Position numbers and translations under genes: made by a program. Below are positions 6,627 to 13,605 of a stretch of 15,798 bases of DNA, piece by piece. The DNA is from Patescibacteria group bacterium (GTDB taxonomy: Bacteria > Patescibacteriota > Minisyncoccia > Phycocordibacterales > UBA12445): positions 1 to 15,798 of the forward strand of contig JAKLHJ010000002.1 of NCBI GenBank assembly GCA_022710205.1. The letters run 5' to 3'. Position 1 is the stretch's first letter. Each line of letters begins with the position of its first letter. The notes under the pieces are model-generated. The model was not told the origin of the DNA. It saw nothing but the letters and a program-made list of their open reading frames with translations, and searched no databases.

Positions 6627-6809
6627 ATGCCAAAACCAAAGAAAGCACAAAATGAAGAAGGAGGAGCGGAGGTTTATGAAAGCTTTGATGAAAACCTTGA
6701 TGCCGCCCTTAGCGAAGACGCTCTCGAGGGCATAACAGCTTCAGATGACGACTTTGATCCGGAGACAGCCTTGGGTCTTGATATAGGCTCCGGAAGCGAC
6801 GGAATATAA
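6627..6809 (+). CDS. Small acidic protein of unknown function
   Basis: A 60-residue frame from ATG 6627: a basic N-terminus MPKPKKAQ, then strongly acidic and Gly/Ala-rich sequence (EVYESFDENLDAALSED, TASDDDFDPETALGLDI), ending GSGSDGI. It has no membrane segment or cysteine and is probably largely disordered or a single helix. The frame is open up to TTG 6615 (four residues more), but the ATG is preferred. It follows ruvC by 87 bases and is followed by a strong terminator, and its codon use resembles its neighbours, so it is probably a real gene. I do not recognise a function. Confidence 0.6.
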   Translation: MPKPKKAQNEEGGAEVYESFDENLDAALSEDALEGITASDDDFDPETALGLDIGSGSDGI

Positions 6810-6855
6810 AATAATTTGTATATTTAGCGTCGAACTTAGAGTCAAACGTTAAAAC

Positions 6856-6882
6856 AAAAAACACCCCATCGGGGTGTTTTTT
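6856..6882. terminator. Bidirectional rho-independent terminator
   Basis: A 12-bp perfect inverted repeat: six A, CACCCC, loop ATC, GGGGTG, six T (6856-6882). Read from either strand it gives a GC-rich stem followed by a U-run. It serves the convergent small acidic gene (plus) and the 203-residue gene (minus), whose stop lies 4 bases away. Confidence 0.93.
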
Positions 6883-6885
6883 AAA

Positions 6886-7497
6886 TTATATTGTAATAGC
6901 TGTTTTGAAAAATTTGTCGCCTGATTTTATATTTTCAAAAGCATCTTTCACCGCCCTAGCTATTTGTTTTACCTTCGCTTCGTAATCGTCATCTGCCGAA
7001 AGCGGGGCGCCATCGGGCATTCGTATCAAAACATTAGCTTTTTGGTCCTTATCACCTTCTTTTGCCCTCATGGTAATGTCCATTGTCACCACAACGGGCT
7101 TTTGTTGTTCTTTACCCTCCTCTTTCTCGAGATCAATTTCAAAGAAAGCATCTACCCCATGCATAATATCGAGCGGTGTTTTTAGCGCGGAATAAAAACG
7201 CACATTTTCAGACTTTTTCTTTAGAAACTCCTCCAAAAAATCCTTTATATCACGAACTATCATTTTTTCAGGATTAGCCGGGTTGTGTTTTTCTGTAACA
7301 TTCTGGATTCTTTTGACGAGATCTATTGACTTATCGTATGGCAAATATCCTTTATCCTTCAATTTTAAAAATTCCTCCGTGGTCAATCCCATTTCTTTGA
7401 TCGCTGTCATGACCTTTCCTTTTCCTATGCCGCCAAAAACGCCCCACTCAAGTGTTCCTCCGGTTTCTCCACTTCTTCCTTCTGGTGAGAATGCCAT
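6886..7497 (-). CDS. Hypothetical protein downstream of tyrS
   Basis: This 203-residue protein starts 7 bases after the tyrS stop and ends at the shared terminator, so it is the second gene of a tyrS operon. I do not recognise it with confidence. It is soluble and charged, with a Gly-rich N-terminus (GGTLEWGVFGGIGKGK, 13-28), a helical middle (MGLTTEEFLKLKDKGYLP; DLVKRIQNVTEKH) and a C-terminal alpha/beta part. The stretch HGVDAFFEIDLE (113-124) followed by VVVTMDITMRAK (135-146) and ANVLIRMP (154-161) resembles the acidic-strand pattern of PD-(D/E)XK nuclease-like folds, but the canonical D/E-x-K is not clear, so this is only a suggestion. ATG 7497 lacks a Shine-Dalgarno motif; translation may be coupled to tyrS. 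Confidence 0.8.
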   Translation of the reverse strand: MAFSPEGRSGETGGTLEWGVFGGIGKGKVMTAIKEMGLTTEEFLKLKDKGYLPYDKSIDLVKRIQNVTEKHNPANPEKMIVRDIKDFLEEFLKKKSENVRFYSALKTPLDIMHGVDAFFEIDLEKEEGKEQQKPVVVTMDITMRAKEGDKDQKANVLIRMPDGAPLSADDDYEAKVKQIARAVKDAFENIKSGDKFFKTAITI

Positions 7498-7504
7498 AAA
7501 AAGA

Positions 7505-8704
7505 TTAGATCAATTTAATAAACCTCTTCTTTCCTATCTTGAGAACCACATTTGTTTTTTCTATTTTGATCTGGAAATCTGATATTTTTTCTCCGTCTAT
7601 CGTTACAGCGCCCTCTTCTACAAGTCTTCTAAAATCTGATTTTGATTTTACAAAACCGCGAACGACCAAAACATCAGCCAATAAATCTCCGACATTTACC
7701 TTTATTTCCTCCATCTCATCCGGGGTCTCCTTCTTCTGGAATGTTTTGACGAATTCTTTTTCAGCTTTTTTGGCCTTACTATCTCCGTAATAGATCCTTG
7801 CAATCTCATAGGCAAGTCTCATTTTTATATCTCTAGGATTTTTCCCTCCGGACACTTCCGCTTTCATTTTCTCTATTTCTTCCGCGTCTACATTCGTGCA
7901 AAGAACAAAAGCATTCCACATAAGAGAATCTTCCCATGCCATAACCTTGCCATACATCATATTTGCATCGTCTATAAGAGAGAGCATATTCCCCTCTGTC
8001 TTGCCCATCTTTGTACCGGAATTATCAGTAAGAAGCTTCATTGTCAGAACAAATTTCTCTTTGTTTTTAAGTTCCTTCAGCAAATTCCTGCCGACAAGCA
8101 TATTAAATGTCTGATCATTCCCTCCCACCTCTCCGTCTACATCCATAGCCACGCTGTCATAACCCTGCATAAGAGGATACATAAACTCATGAAGGAATAT
8201 TGGCCTGCCTTCTTTCATTCTGTTCTCGAACATATCTCTTTCGAGCATTTGGCTAACGGTCATTTTTGAAGCCAAATTAAGAACATCTTCAAAATTCATC
8301 TTTGCAAGCCATTTTGAATTGTATTTTAGTTCTGCGGGATTATCTCCTTTAAAATTAAGAAATACGGAAGCTTGTTTTTTATACAACTTACAGTTATTCA
8401 AAACCTCTTCTCGAGTTAATTGTTTTCTTGTGGCCTTTTTGTCGGTAGGATCGCCTATCATAGCGGTAAAATCACCGATAAGCATAATTATTTTACATCC
8501 AAGAGCCTGAAATTCGCTTAATTTTTTCAAAGCTATCGCGTGTCCTAAATGAAGTGTCGGTCCGGTCGGATCAATACCTAGATAAATAGTGAGTTTTTCT
8601 CCCCTCTCAAGTTTAGCTCGCAAAAAGTCAGCGGAAGGATAAATATTTTCTACCCCCCGAGTAATTACATCATTAATTTGCTCTTTATTTTCCATATATT
8701 CCAT
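7505..8704 (-). CDS. tyrS: Tyrosyl-tRNA synthetase
   Basis: A class I aminoacyl-tRNA synthetase that charges tRNA-Tyr. Its 399 residues show YLGIDPTGPTLHLGHAIAL (41-59, with HLGH as the HIGH motif), the GDFTAMIGDPTDKKATR loop (77-93), the tyrosine-binding region FLHEFMYPLMQGYDSVAMDVD (170-190), GGNDQTFNMLVGR (194-206) and KMGKT (232-236), which replaces the usual KMSKS. The last 65 residues form an S4 RNA-binding domain (RRLVEEGAVTIDGEKI). The frame may start at ATG 8704 or ATG 8695 (MENKEQIND). GATAAT lies 7 bases before the second ATG, a possible leaderless arrangement, though no good -35 accompanies it. The 203-residue gene follows directly in the same operon. Confidence 0.97.
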   Translation of the reverse strand: MEYMENKEQINDVITRGVENIYPSADFLRAKLERGEKLTIYLGIDPTGPTLHLGHAIALKKLSEFQALGCKIIMLIGDFTAMIGDPTDKKATRKQLTREEVLNNCKLYKKQASVFLNFKGDNPAELKYNSKWLAKMNFEDVLNLASKMTVSQMLERDMFENRMKEGRPIFLHEFMYPLMQGYDSVAMDVDGEVGGNDQTFNMLVGRNLLKELKNKEKFVLTMKLLTDNSGTKMGKTEGNMLSLIDDANMMYGKVMAWEDSLMWNAFVLCTNVDAEEIEKMKAEVSGGKNPRDIKMRLAYEIARIYYGDSKAKKAEKEFVKTFQKKETPDEMEEIKVNVGDLLADVLVVRGFVKSKSDFRRLVEEGAVTIDGEKISDFQIKIEKTNVVLKIGKKRFIKLI

Positions 8705-9049
8705 TATCTATATTTAACATTTAGATAATATCACACCCGGGCGGGATTAAAAACTAAGTGCTGATCAAATTTTATGGATATTTGTTTCAACAAAAAAAAT
8801 ATCCCCCGTTTGCCGAAGCAGTCTTATTTATCAATGTTTTAATATGGCCAATATATGGCCCAAAACAAAGCCACTTAGGAACCCGTCTACTAAGTGGCTT
8901 GTAATTGTTCTATTTTAACTACACCCGACTCTCCGCCCCGTAGGAGGTCAAGACTAAAACGCTTATATCCTTATTTAGAGCCATATATTAAAAACGTGGA
9001 ATTTTTCAAACTGGTTAAGGGCGAATAAATATGGTATTGTTGTCCTATA
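8705..9049. other. Divergent intergenic region with hairpins, no gene recognised
   Basis: Between tyrS (minus) and the penicillin-binding protein gene (plus). It holds an AT-rich hairpin (8776-8787 with 8793-8804, one mismatch), a near-duplicate ATATGGCC (8843-8850, 8853-8860) and a strong hairpin at 8868-8900. A 22-codon plus-strand frame (ATG 8774, MDICFNKKNIPRLPKQSY) has no supporting signal. Weak promoter-like boxes for the downstream gene are TGGTTA (9012) and TATTGT (9035). Confidence 0.6.
8868..8900 (-). terminator. Hairpin with minus-strand U-run
   Basis: An 11-bp perfect stem (AAGCCACTTAG at 8868-8878 with 8890-8900) and an 11-base loop. On the minus strand it is followed by TGTTTT, making a fair intrinsic terminator. 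No minus-strand gene is seen between it and position 9049, so what it terminates is unclear. On the plus strand the following bases are poor in T. Confidence 0.5.
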
Positions 9050-11584
9050 ATGAAAAAAACAACTAAGGTAATTAGATTTATTAAGAAAGAAATCGAAAGA
9101 ATCTTAATAGTATCCGCTATATTACTATTTTTAGCGACAGGAGGAGGAATACTCTGGATCGCAAATCTTAAAATCCCCGACTTTGGCTCTTTTGAATCCA
9201 GAAAAATTTCTCAGTCAACAAAAATATTTGATAAAACAGGCAAAATTCTTCTTTATGATATTCATCAAGATATAAAAAGAAAGGTTGTTCCTTATGAAGA
9301 CATTTCAAAGGACATAAAAAACGCCACCGTCGCCATTGAAGATTCAGATTTTTACAACCACTACGGTATCAAGCCGATGGCTATTTTGAGGGCTGTTTTT
9401 GTTAATCTCACTTCCGGAAGCAAGGTTCAGGGAGGATCCACAATCACTCAGCAGGTTATAAAAAACTCCATTTTAACTTCAGAAAAAAGCTATACAAGAA
9501 AGATAAAAGAATGGATTTTAGCTTTAAAACTAGAGCGAGTAATGGATAAAGAACACATTCTTTCTCTTTATTTAAACGAATCACCTTATGGAGGCACTAC
9601 TTACGGAGTAGAAGAAGCTTCTCAAAGATTTTTTAACAAATCTGCAAAAGATGTCACCCTAGCCGAAGCCGCTTATTTGGCCGCGCTTCCTCAAGCTCCG
9701 ACGTTCTACTCCCCTTACGGACAGAATAAGGATAAATTGGACGAGCGAAAAAATCTGGTCTTGAACAGGATGGTTGAATTGAATTTCATATCAAAAGAAG
9801 AAGCGGAGAAGGCAAAAAACGAGCAAGTCGTGTTTATCTCAAAAGAAGAAAAAGGAGGCATAAAGGCGCCCCACTTCGTAGAATATGTGAGAAGTTATCT
9901 TGAAAACAAATATGGCAAAGAGGTTCTAGAAACAGGGGGACTAAATGTAACAACAACGCTTGATTGGGAGCTACAAAAAGAAGCCGAACAAGTAGTGTCC
10001 GATTATGGAAAAATAAACGAGGAACAATTTGGAGCAAAAAATGCCGGAATGATCGGCATTGATCCGAAAACCGGACAAATATTAGTAATGGTGGGTTCGA
10101 GAGACTATTTTAATACTGAAAATGACGGAAACTTCAACGTAACTCTCGCACACAGGCAACCCGGTTCCGCTTTCAAACCATTTGTTTACGCTACTGCTTT
10201 TAAACAAGGTTACATACCCGACACTGTTCTTTTTGATCTTCCTACGGAATTCCAAACTACCTGCACACCGGAAGGTCTTCCTATATCTTCCGAGGTAGAC
10301 CCTGCCGATTGTTATATGCCGGAAAACTATGATGGCATATATAGAGGCCCGATAAAACTAAGAGACGCTCTGGCTCAATCTATAAACATTCCGGCCATAA
10401 AACTTTTATATTTAGTCGGTATTGAGAACGCTATACAAACAGCAAGAGACCTTGGTATTACCGGCCTCACGGACGCAAATCAATACGGCTTAACCCTTGT
10501 TTTGGGGGGCGGAGAGGTCACCCCTCTTGATATAACAAGCGCATATTCTGTTTTTGCAAATGATGGAATAAGAAATCCGGCAACACCGATACTCAAAGTA
10601 GTTGACTCATCCGGTTCGATACTTGAAGAATATTCGGACAATGGAGTAAGAGTGTTGGATGAAAATGTTGCCAGACAAATAAACAACGTCCTTTCTGACT
10701 TCAATGCAAAACTGCCCGCTTACGGAGAAAATTCTCCTTTGCACTTCTACAACAGAGAGGTTGCTTCAAAGACAGGAACGACAAACGACACGAAAGATGC
10801 TTGGGTCGTGGGATATACGCCAAACTTTGCTCTTGGAGTCTGGGTCGGAAACAACGACAACACCCCTATGGTGAAAAAGGTAGCAGGAATGATCACAGCC
10901 CCGATGTGGCGAGCTTTCTTTGATAAAGCTTTACTCACGCTACCTGCAGAAAAATTCACAAAACCGGCGGAGATGAACACCGACAGTCTAAAACCTGTCT
11001 TAAGAGGAGACTGGAGAGGAGGATTTCCTTACACAATAGACAAAGCCTCCGGAAAATTATCCACGGAATATACCCCTCCGGAAATGAAAGAAATAAAAAC
11101 GGTTACACAGGTTCACACGATACTTTATTGGTTGAACAAAAAAGACCCTCTTGGTCCTGCGCCTATATATCCACAGCAAGATCCACAGTTTAATTCATGG
11201 GAAACTTCAGTAAGGAGGTGGGCGGCCGAGCAAAAAATACAGGAAGAATCAATAAGCGTAATTCCTACAGCCGCAGACGATATTCATGGACCAAATTTTG
11301 CTCCAAAAATAAATATTGTTTCTCCGGACCAGAACAGAGAATATCCTCTTAACGAAAAAATAGGTTTATTTTTCACTTCAAGCCCGAGTAAATATCCTAT
11401 TACTCAAGCCGATTTCTTTATAAATGACACATTTATCGGTTCTTCAAAAAATGCTCCATTTTCATTCTATTTTGTGCCTTCCGATATTCCACAAATAAAG
11501 AACGTGAACAATCTTAAAGTGATTATTTACGACTCTGTGAGAAATTCCGGAGAAAACAACTCTATCTTTAAGGTCGCTATTTAA
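9050..11584 (+). CDS. Class A penicillin-binding protein (PBP1A-type)
   Basis: A bifunctional peptidoglycan synthase: a GT51 transglycosylase polymerises glycan strands and a transpeptidase cross-links them outside the membrane. A single N-terminal membrane anchor spans residues 18-38. Glycosyltransferase motifs are VAIEDSDFYNHYG (94-106, catalytic Glu97), QGGSTITQQVIKN (127-139), RKIKEWILALKLER (150-163) and the SLYLNESPYGG region. Transpeptidase motifs are SAFK (Ser373 nucleophile, Lys376), SIN (444-446) and KTGT (574-577). After residue 745 or so a C-terminal extension (PKINIVSPDQNREYPL onward) with beta-strand character resembles a bacterial Ig-like domain. The family usually has 650-850 residues, so 844 is complete. 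Start ATG 9050 lacks a Shine-Dalgarno; a TATAAT string overlaps the start codon and is probably fortuitous. Confidence 0.95.
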   Translation: MKKTTKVIRFIKKEIERILIVSAILLFLATGGGILWIANLKIPDFGSFESRKISQSTKIFDKTGKILLYDIHQDIKRKVVPYEDISKDIKNATVAIEDSDFYNHYGIKPMAILRAVFVNLTSGSKVQGGSTITQQVIKNSILTSEKSYTRKIKEWILALKLERVMDKEHILSLYLNESPYGGTTYGVEEASQRFFNKSAKDVTLAEAAYLAALPQAPTFYSPYGQNKDKLDERKNLVLNRMVELNFISKEEAEKAKNEQVVFISKEEKGGIKAPHFVEYVRSYLENKYGKEVLETGGLNVTTTLDWELQKEAEQVVSDYGKINEEQFGAKNAGMIGIDPKTGQILVMVGSRDYFNTENDGNFNVTLAHRQPGSAFKPFVYATAFKQGYIPDTVLFDLPTEFQTTCTPEGLPISSEVDPADCYMPENYDGIYRGPIKLRDALAQSINIPAIKLLYLVGIENAIQTARDLGITGLTDANQYGLTLVLGGGEVTPLDITSAYSVFANDGIRNPATPILKVVDSSGSILEEYSDNGVRVLDENVARQINNVLSDFNAKLPAYGENSPLHFYNREVASKTGTTNDTKDAWVVGYTPNFALGVWVGNNDNTPMVKKVAGMITAPMWRAFFDKALLTLPAEKFTKPAEMNTDSLKPVLRGDWRGGFPYTIDKASGKLSTEYTPPEMKEIKTVTQVHTILYWLNKKDPLGPAPIYPQQDPQFNSWETSVRRWAAEQKIQEESISVIPTAADDIHGPNFAPKINIVSPDQNREYPLNEKIGLFFTSSPSKYPITQADFFINDTFIGSSKNAPFSFYFVPSDIPQIKNVNNLKVIIYDSVRNSGENNSIFKVAI

Positions 11585-11621
11585 TAAAAATTCGCAAAAT
11601 TAAAAACTACTGCCCCTCCCC

Positions 11622-11650
11622 TGTCATTCCTCGGCAAGCTCGGAATGACA
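11622..11650. repeat. Short hairpin related to the CATTCC repeats
   Basis: TGTCATTCC (11622-11630) and GGAATGACA (11642-11650) form a 9-bp stem with an 11-base loop. It shares the GTCATTCC ends of the two long hairpin repeats but has a different interior. It lies between the convergent ends of the penicillin-binding protein gene and the DciA-like gene. Confidence 0.65.
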
Positions 11651-11662
11651 AAAAATAATCTT

Positions 11663-11923
11663 TTACTTAATATCACTTATACTTTTGTGGCCGCAAACAT
11701 TCTGGACAGCATCCAGAATGTTTTTCTTTTTGAGGAAGAGTTCGTTTTTTAGAATAGAATTGTGGGTTTTTACATATGCCACACCGCTTTTGATGGAAAC
11801 ATCCTTTTCGGAGACAATGGCTCCTATTTCGCTCTTTATAGCTTTTGAGACAGCCTCTCTTATCTCAATATTTGGCCTAGAAAAGCGCTTAAATCGTTCT
11901 AAAAGTGAAGATAATTGTTGCAT
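11663..11923 (-). CDS. DciA/DUF721-like small protein
   Basis: An 86-residue protein next to dnaN and dnaA. The second half has the DUF721/DciA pattern: a short strand (VAYVKTH), then SILKNELFLKKKNILDAV and a final GHKSISDI. In the family this region reads as strand, then a helix with xELxxxKxxILxxxN, then a closing strand. DciA proteins are replicative-helicase loader/operator factors in bacteria that lack DnaC. Location beside the replication-initiation genes supports the call. The N-terminus MQQLSSLLERFKRF is a short helix. ATG 11923 follows a long intergenic hairpin repeat after dnaN, so the gene may be co-transcribed with dnaN. The identification is by pattern only, so it stays moderate. 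Confidence 0.6.
   Translation of the reverse strand: MQQLSSLLERFKRFSRPNIEIREAVSKAIKSEIGAIVSEKDVSIKSGVAYVKTHNSILKNELFLKKKNILDAVQNVCGHKSISDIK
11695..11730 (+). terminator. Plus-strand terminator inside the convergent DciA-like gene
   Basis: A 12-bp perfect stem (AAACATTCTGGA at 11695-11706 with 11712-11723), loop CAGCA, then TTCTTTTT. It has the form of an intrinsic terminator for transcripts of the penicillin-binding protein gene, which ends at 11584. On the minus strand the same bases encode the NILDAVQNV part of the DciA-like protein. Confidence 0.7.
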
Positions 11924-11945
11924 ATTTAGAATATTGTCTCTTTGC

Positions 11946-12014
11946 TGTCATTCCCGCGAAGGCGGGAATCTATGTAGATTTAAAAGATGGATTCCCGCCT
12001 TCGCGGGAATGACA
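11946..12014. repeat. Intergenic hairpin repeat (CATTCCCGC type), copy 2
   Basis: Two complementary 24-base arms (11947-11970 and 11990-12013), beginning GTCATTCCCGCGAAGGCGGG and extended by one T-A pair at the base, enclose a 19-base loop. It lies between dnaN and the DciA-like gene. Compared with copy 1 the arms differ at one base, changed on both sides so that pairing is kept. Confidence 0.9.
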
Positions 12015-12049
12015 AAAATAATAACTACTTTCCACTATCCATCTACCCT

Positions 12050-13150
12050 CTATTTTATCATCGGCATTAGGAGATAGGTAAATGACTCATCTCCTATTCC
12101 CTTGATGATTACGGGCCTCTGGTGGCCGTTAAACGCGATACTAACGCTGTCCTCTTTAATAGAATTGAGGCAGTCGAGAATAAATCTGGAATTAAAGCTC
12201 ATATCAATATCCTCCCCTTCTAAAGTAGCCTCTATTTTAGTGACGCTTTCCCCTTTGTCCTGATTCCTTGAGCTTATTTCAAAGAAACTATCAGAAGGAA
12301 TTATTTTAAAAGTAACCTGATTAAATTTATCAGAGAAGATCGAAGACAATTTTATAGAATCAACAAGCTCTTGCTTAAGAACAACGACCTCAGTCTTCTT
12401 ATCTTTAGGAATAATCTGTCTATAATCCGGGAAAATACCCCCGACGACCCTTGAGGTGAAGTAAAAATTAGGTGCAGACACGGACATTTGGTTCTTATTA
12501 AACTCTAAAAGAACATTGCCTGTAACATTTTCCATTATCCTCACCAACTCTGTAGCGTTTTTAATAGGAATTATAGAAGAAGAGAAGTCGGAATCCGCTT
12601 TTACATCAAATTTCTTTTCGGCTAATCGGGAAGAATCAGTTGAAACAAAATAGAGACTTCCGTTATCCACATAAATATACACACTGGATATTTCCGGTTT
12701 TATATCCGAGCCTAAAGCGGCAAAAGAAACGGCTCTTATTCCGGATACGATTTTAGAAGCCTCAACTGTAAGGGATTCTTCCTTTTCAACCCTAGGAATC
12801 AAAGGGAATTCGTCGGCGGGGAAACTTTTGATAAGCGTTGAGTTCTTTTTTGTAGATACCGAAAGATTGTTATTTATAGCCTCTAGTTTAACAACATTGT
12901 CGCTTTCAAGCATTTGTATAAAACCGGCAAGAATATAGCCGGGAACTGCGACAGATCCCGCCTTTTCAACCTTTGCGGGAACTTTAACTTCTAATCCGAT
13001 ATCAAGATTCGTAGCTTTTAAAATTATTTCCGATCCTTTTGCTTCGATAAGTATTGATTCGAGTATAGGTAATGATAAATTCTTAGCAGAGATCTTTCCT
13101 ACCTGAAATACAGCTTCTTTTAATTTGTCTTTTATACACTCGGCTTTCAT
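12050..13150 (-). CDS. dnaN: DNA polymerase III beta subunit (sliding clamp)
   Basis: DnaN dimerises into the ring that holds DNA polymerase III and many partners on DNA. The 366-residue length is normal, with three similar domains of about 120 residues. Diagnostic stretches are SLPILESILIEAKGSEI (26-42), LKATNLDIGLEVKVPAKVEKAG, FPADEFPLIP, VSFAALGSDIKPEISSVYI, the GIFPDYRQIIPK loop and the C-terminal TYLLMPMIK. It lies downstream of dnaA, as usual, but a four-helix-bundle gene stands between them. The ATG 13150 has no Shine-Dalgarno. Upstream, ATTCATAATT repeats supply TTCATA and CATAAT with a 17-base spacer, ending 10 bases before the ATG. This may be a local promoter. Confidence 0.97.
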   Translation of the reverse strand: MKAECIKDKLKEAVFQVGKISAKNLSLPILESILIEAKGSEIILKATNLDIGLEVKVPAKVEKAGSVAVPGYILAGFIQMLESDNVVKLEAINNNLSVSTKKNSTLIKSFPADEFPLIPRVEKEESLTVEASKIVSGIRAVSFAALGSDIKPEISSVYIYVDNGSLYFVSTDSSRLAEKKFDVKADSDFSSSIIPIKNATELVRIMENVTGNVLLEFNKNQMSVSAPNFYFTSRVVGGIFPDYRQIIPKDKKTEVVVLKQELVDSIKLSSIFSDKFNQVTFKIIPSDSFFEISSRNQDKGESVTKIEATLEGEDIDMSFNSRFILDCLNSIKEDSVSIAFNGHQRPVIIKGIGDESFTYLLMPMIK

Positions 13151-13195
13151 TAAAATAAGAATTATGAATAAAGAATTAGGAATTATGAATAATCC
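13149..13195. repeat. ATTCATAATT repeats at the 3' boundary of the four-helix-bundle gene
   Basis: GAATTATGAATAA (13159-13171) recurs at 13180-13192, a period of 21 bases. The second copy encodes the last residues (IIHNS) of the four-helix-bundle protein, and the first reaches the dnaN start. The same motif ends the stub at 5396-5405. Confidence 0.6.
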
Positions 13196-13559
13196 TAGAA
13201 TTCTTTATTAAACCATTAATAATTTTATGAACTTTTATTGATTGTTCATATACATCGTTGCAAATACTTTTCTCTATATATTTGATATCTCTAGCAATTA
13301 TAAGCTGGTTTTGAAGTTCTGTGATTGAACCAAGAGATATTGAATAAAAATGGGCTTTATCGTTATATGAATGTCGGCTAAATCCCTCGGCTATATTTGA
13401 TGTAATAGAAACAGCGCATCTTCTCATTTGACCCACAAGACCGAATAATTCTTCTTTAGGAAATAATTTTGTTAACTCGTAAATTTTTAATACCAAATTA
13501 TGCCCCTCTTTCCAAGCAATCAAGTCCGTAAAAGATTTTATTTTTTTAGTATCCCCCAT
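13176..13559 (-). CDS. Four-helix-bundle protein (23S rRNA intervening-sequence/S23 family)
   Basis: A 127-residue all-helical protein. Typical features are IKSFTDLIAWKEGHNLVLKIYELTKLFP (start of helix 1), FGLVGQMRRCAVSITSNIAEGFSRHS (39-64, with the diagnostic SNIAEG), then AHFYSISLGSITELQNQLIIARD and a last helix. The family was first found in insertions of 23S rRNA genes and forms pentameric barrels; its cellular role is not settled. It is very common and mobile-looking in Patescibacteria. Here it is intact and lies between dnaA and dnaN in the same orientation. Both ends are bordered by short A/T-rich repeats (AGAATTAAG types upstream, ATTCATAATT types downstream), suggesting insertion as a unit. 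No Shine-Dalgarno precedes ATG 13559. Confidence 0.93.
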   Translation of the reverse strand: MGDTKKIKSFTDLIAWKEGHNLVLKIYELTKLFPKEELFGLVGQMRRCAVSITSNIAEGFSRHSYNDKAHFYSISLGSITELQNQLIIARDIKYIEKSICNDVYEQSIKVHKIINGLIKNSRIIHNS

Positions 13560-13605
13560 TTACTTTTTTAGAGTGTGCTTAATTCTGTATTCTTAATTCT
13601 TACTT

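Noticed and set aside
8774..8842. A 22-codon plus-strand frame (MDICFNKKNIPRLPKQSY)
   Set aside because: There is no ribosome-binding site, promoter or recognisable pattern; the length is expected by chance.
9044..9049. TATAAT overlapping the start codon of the penicillin-binding protein gene as its promoter
   Set aside because: A promoter there would start transcription inside the coding sequence, and no suitable downstream start codon exists.
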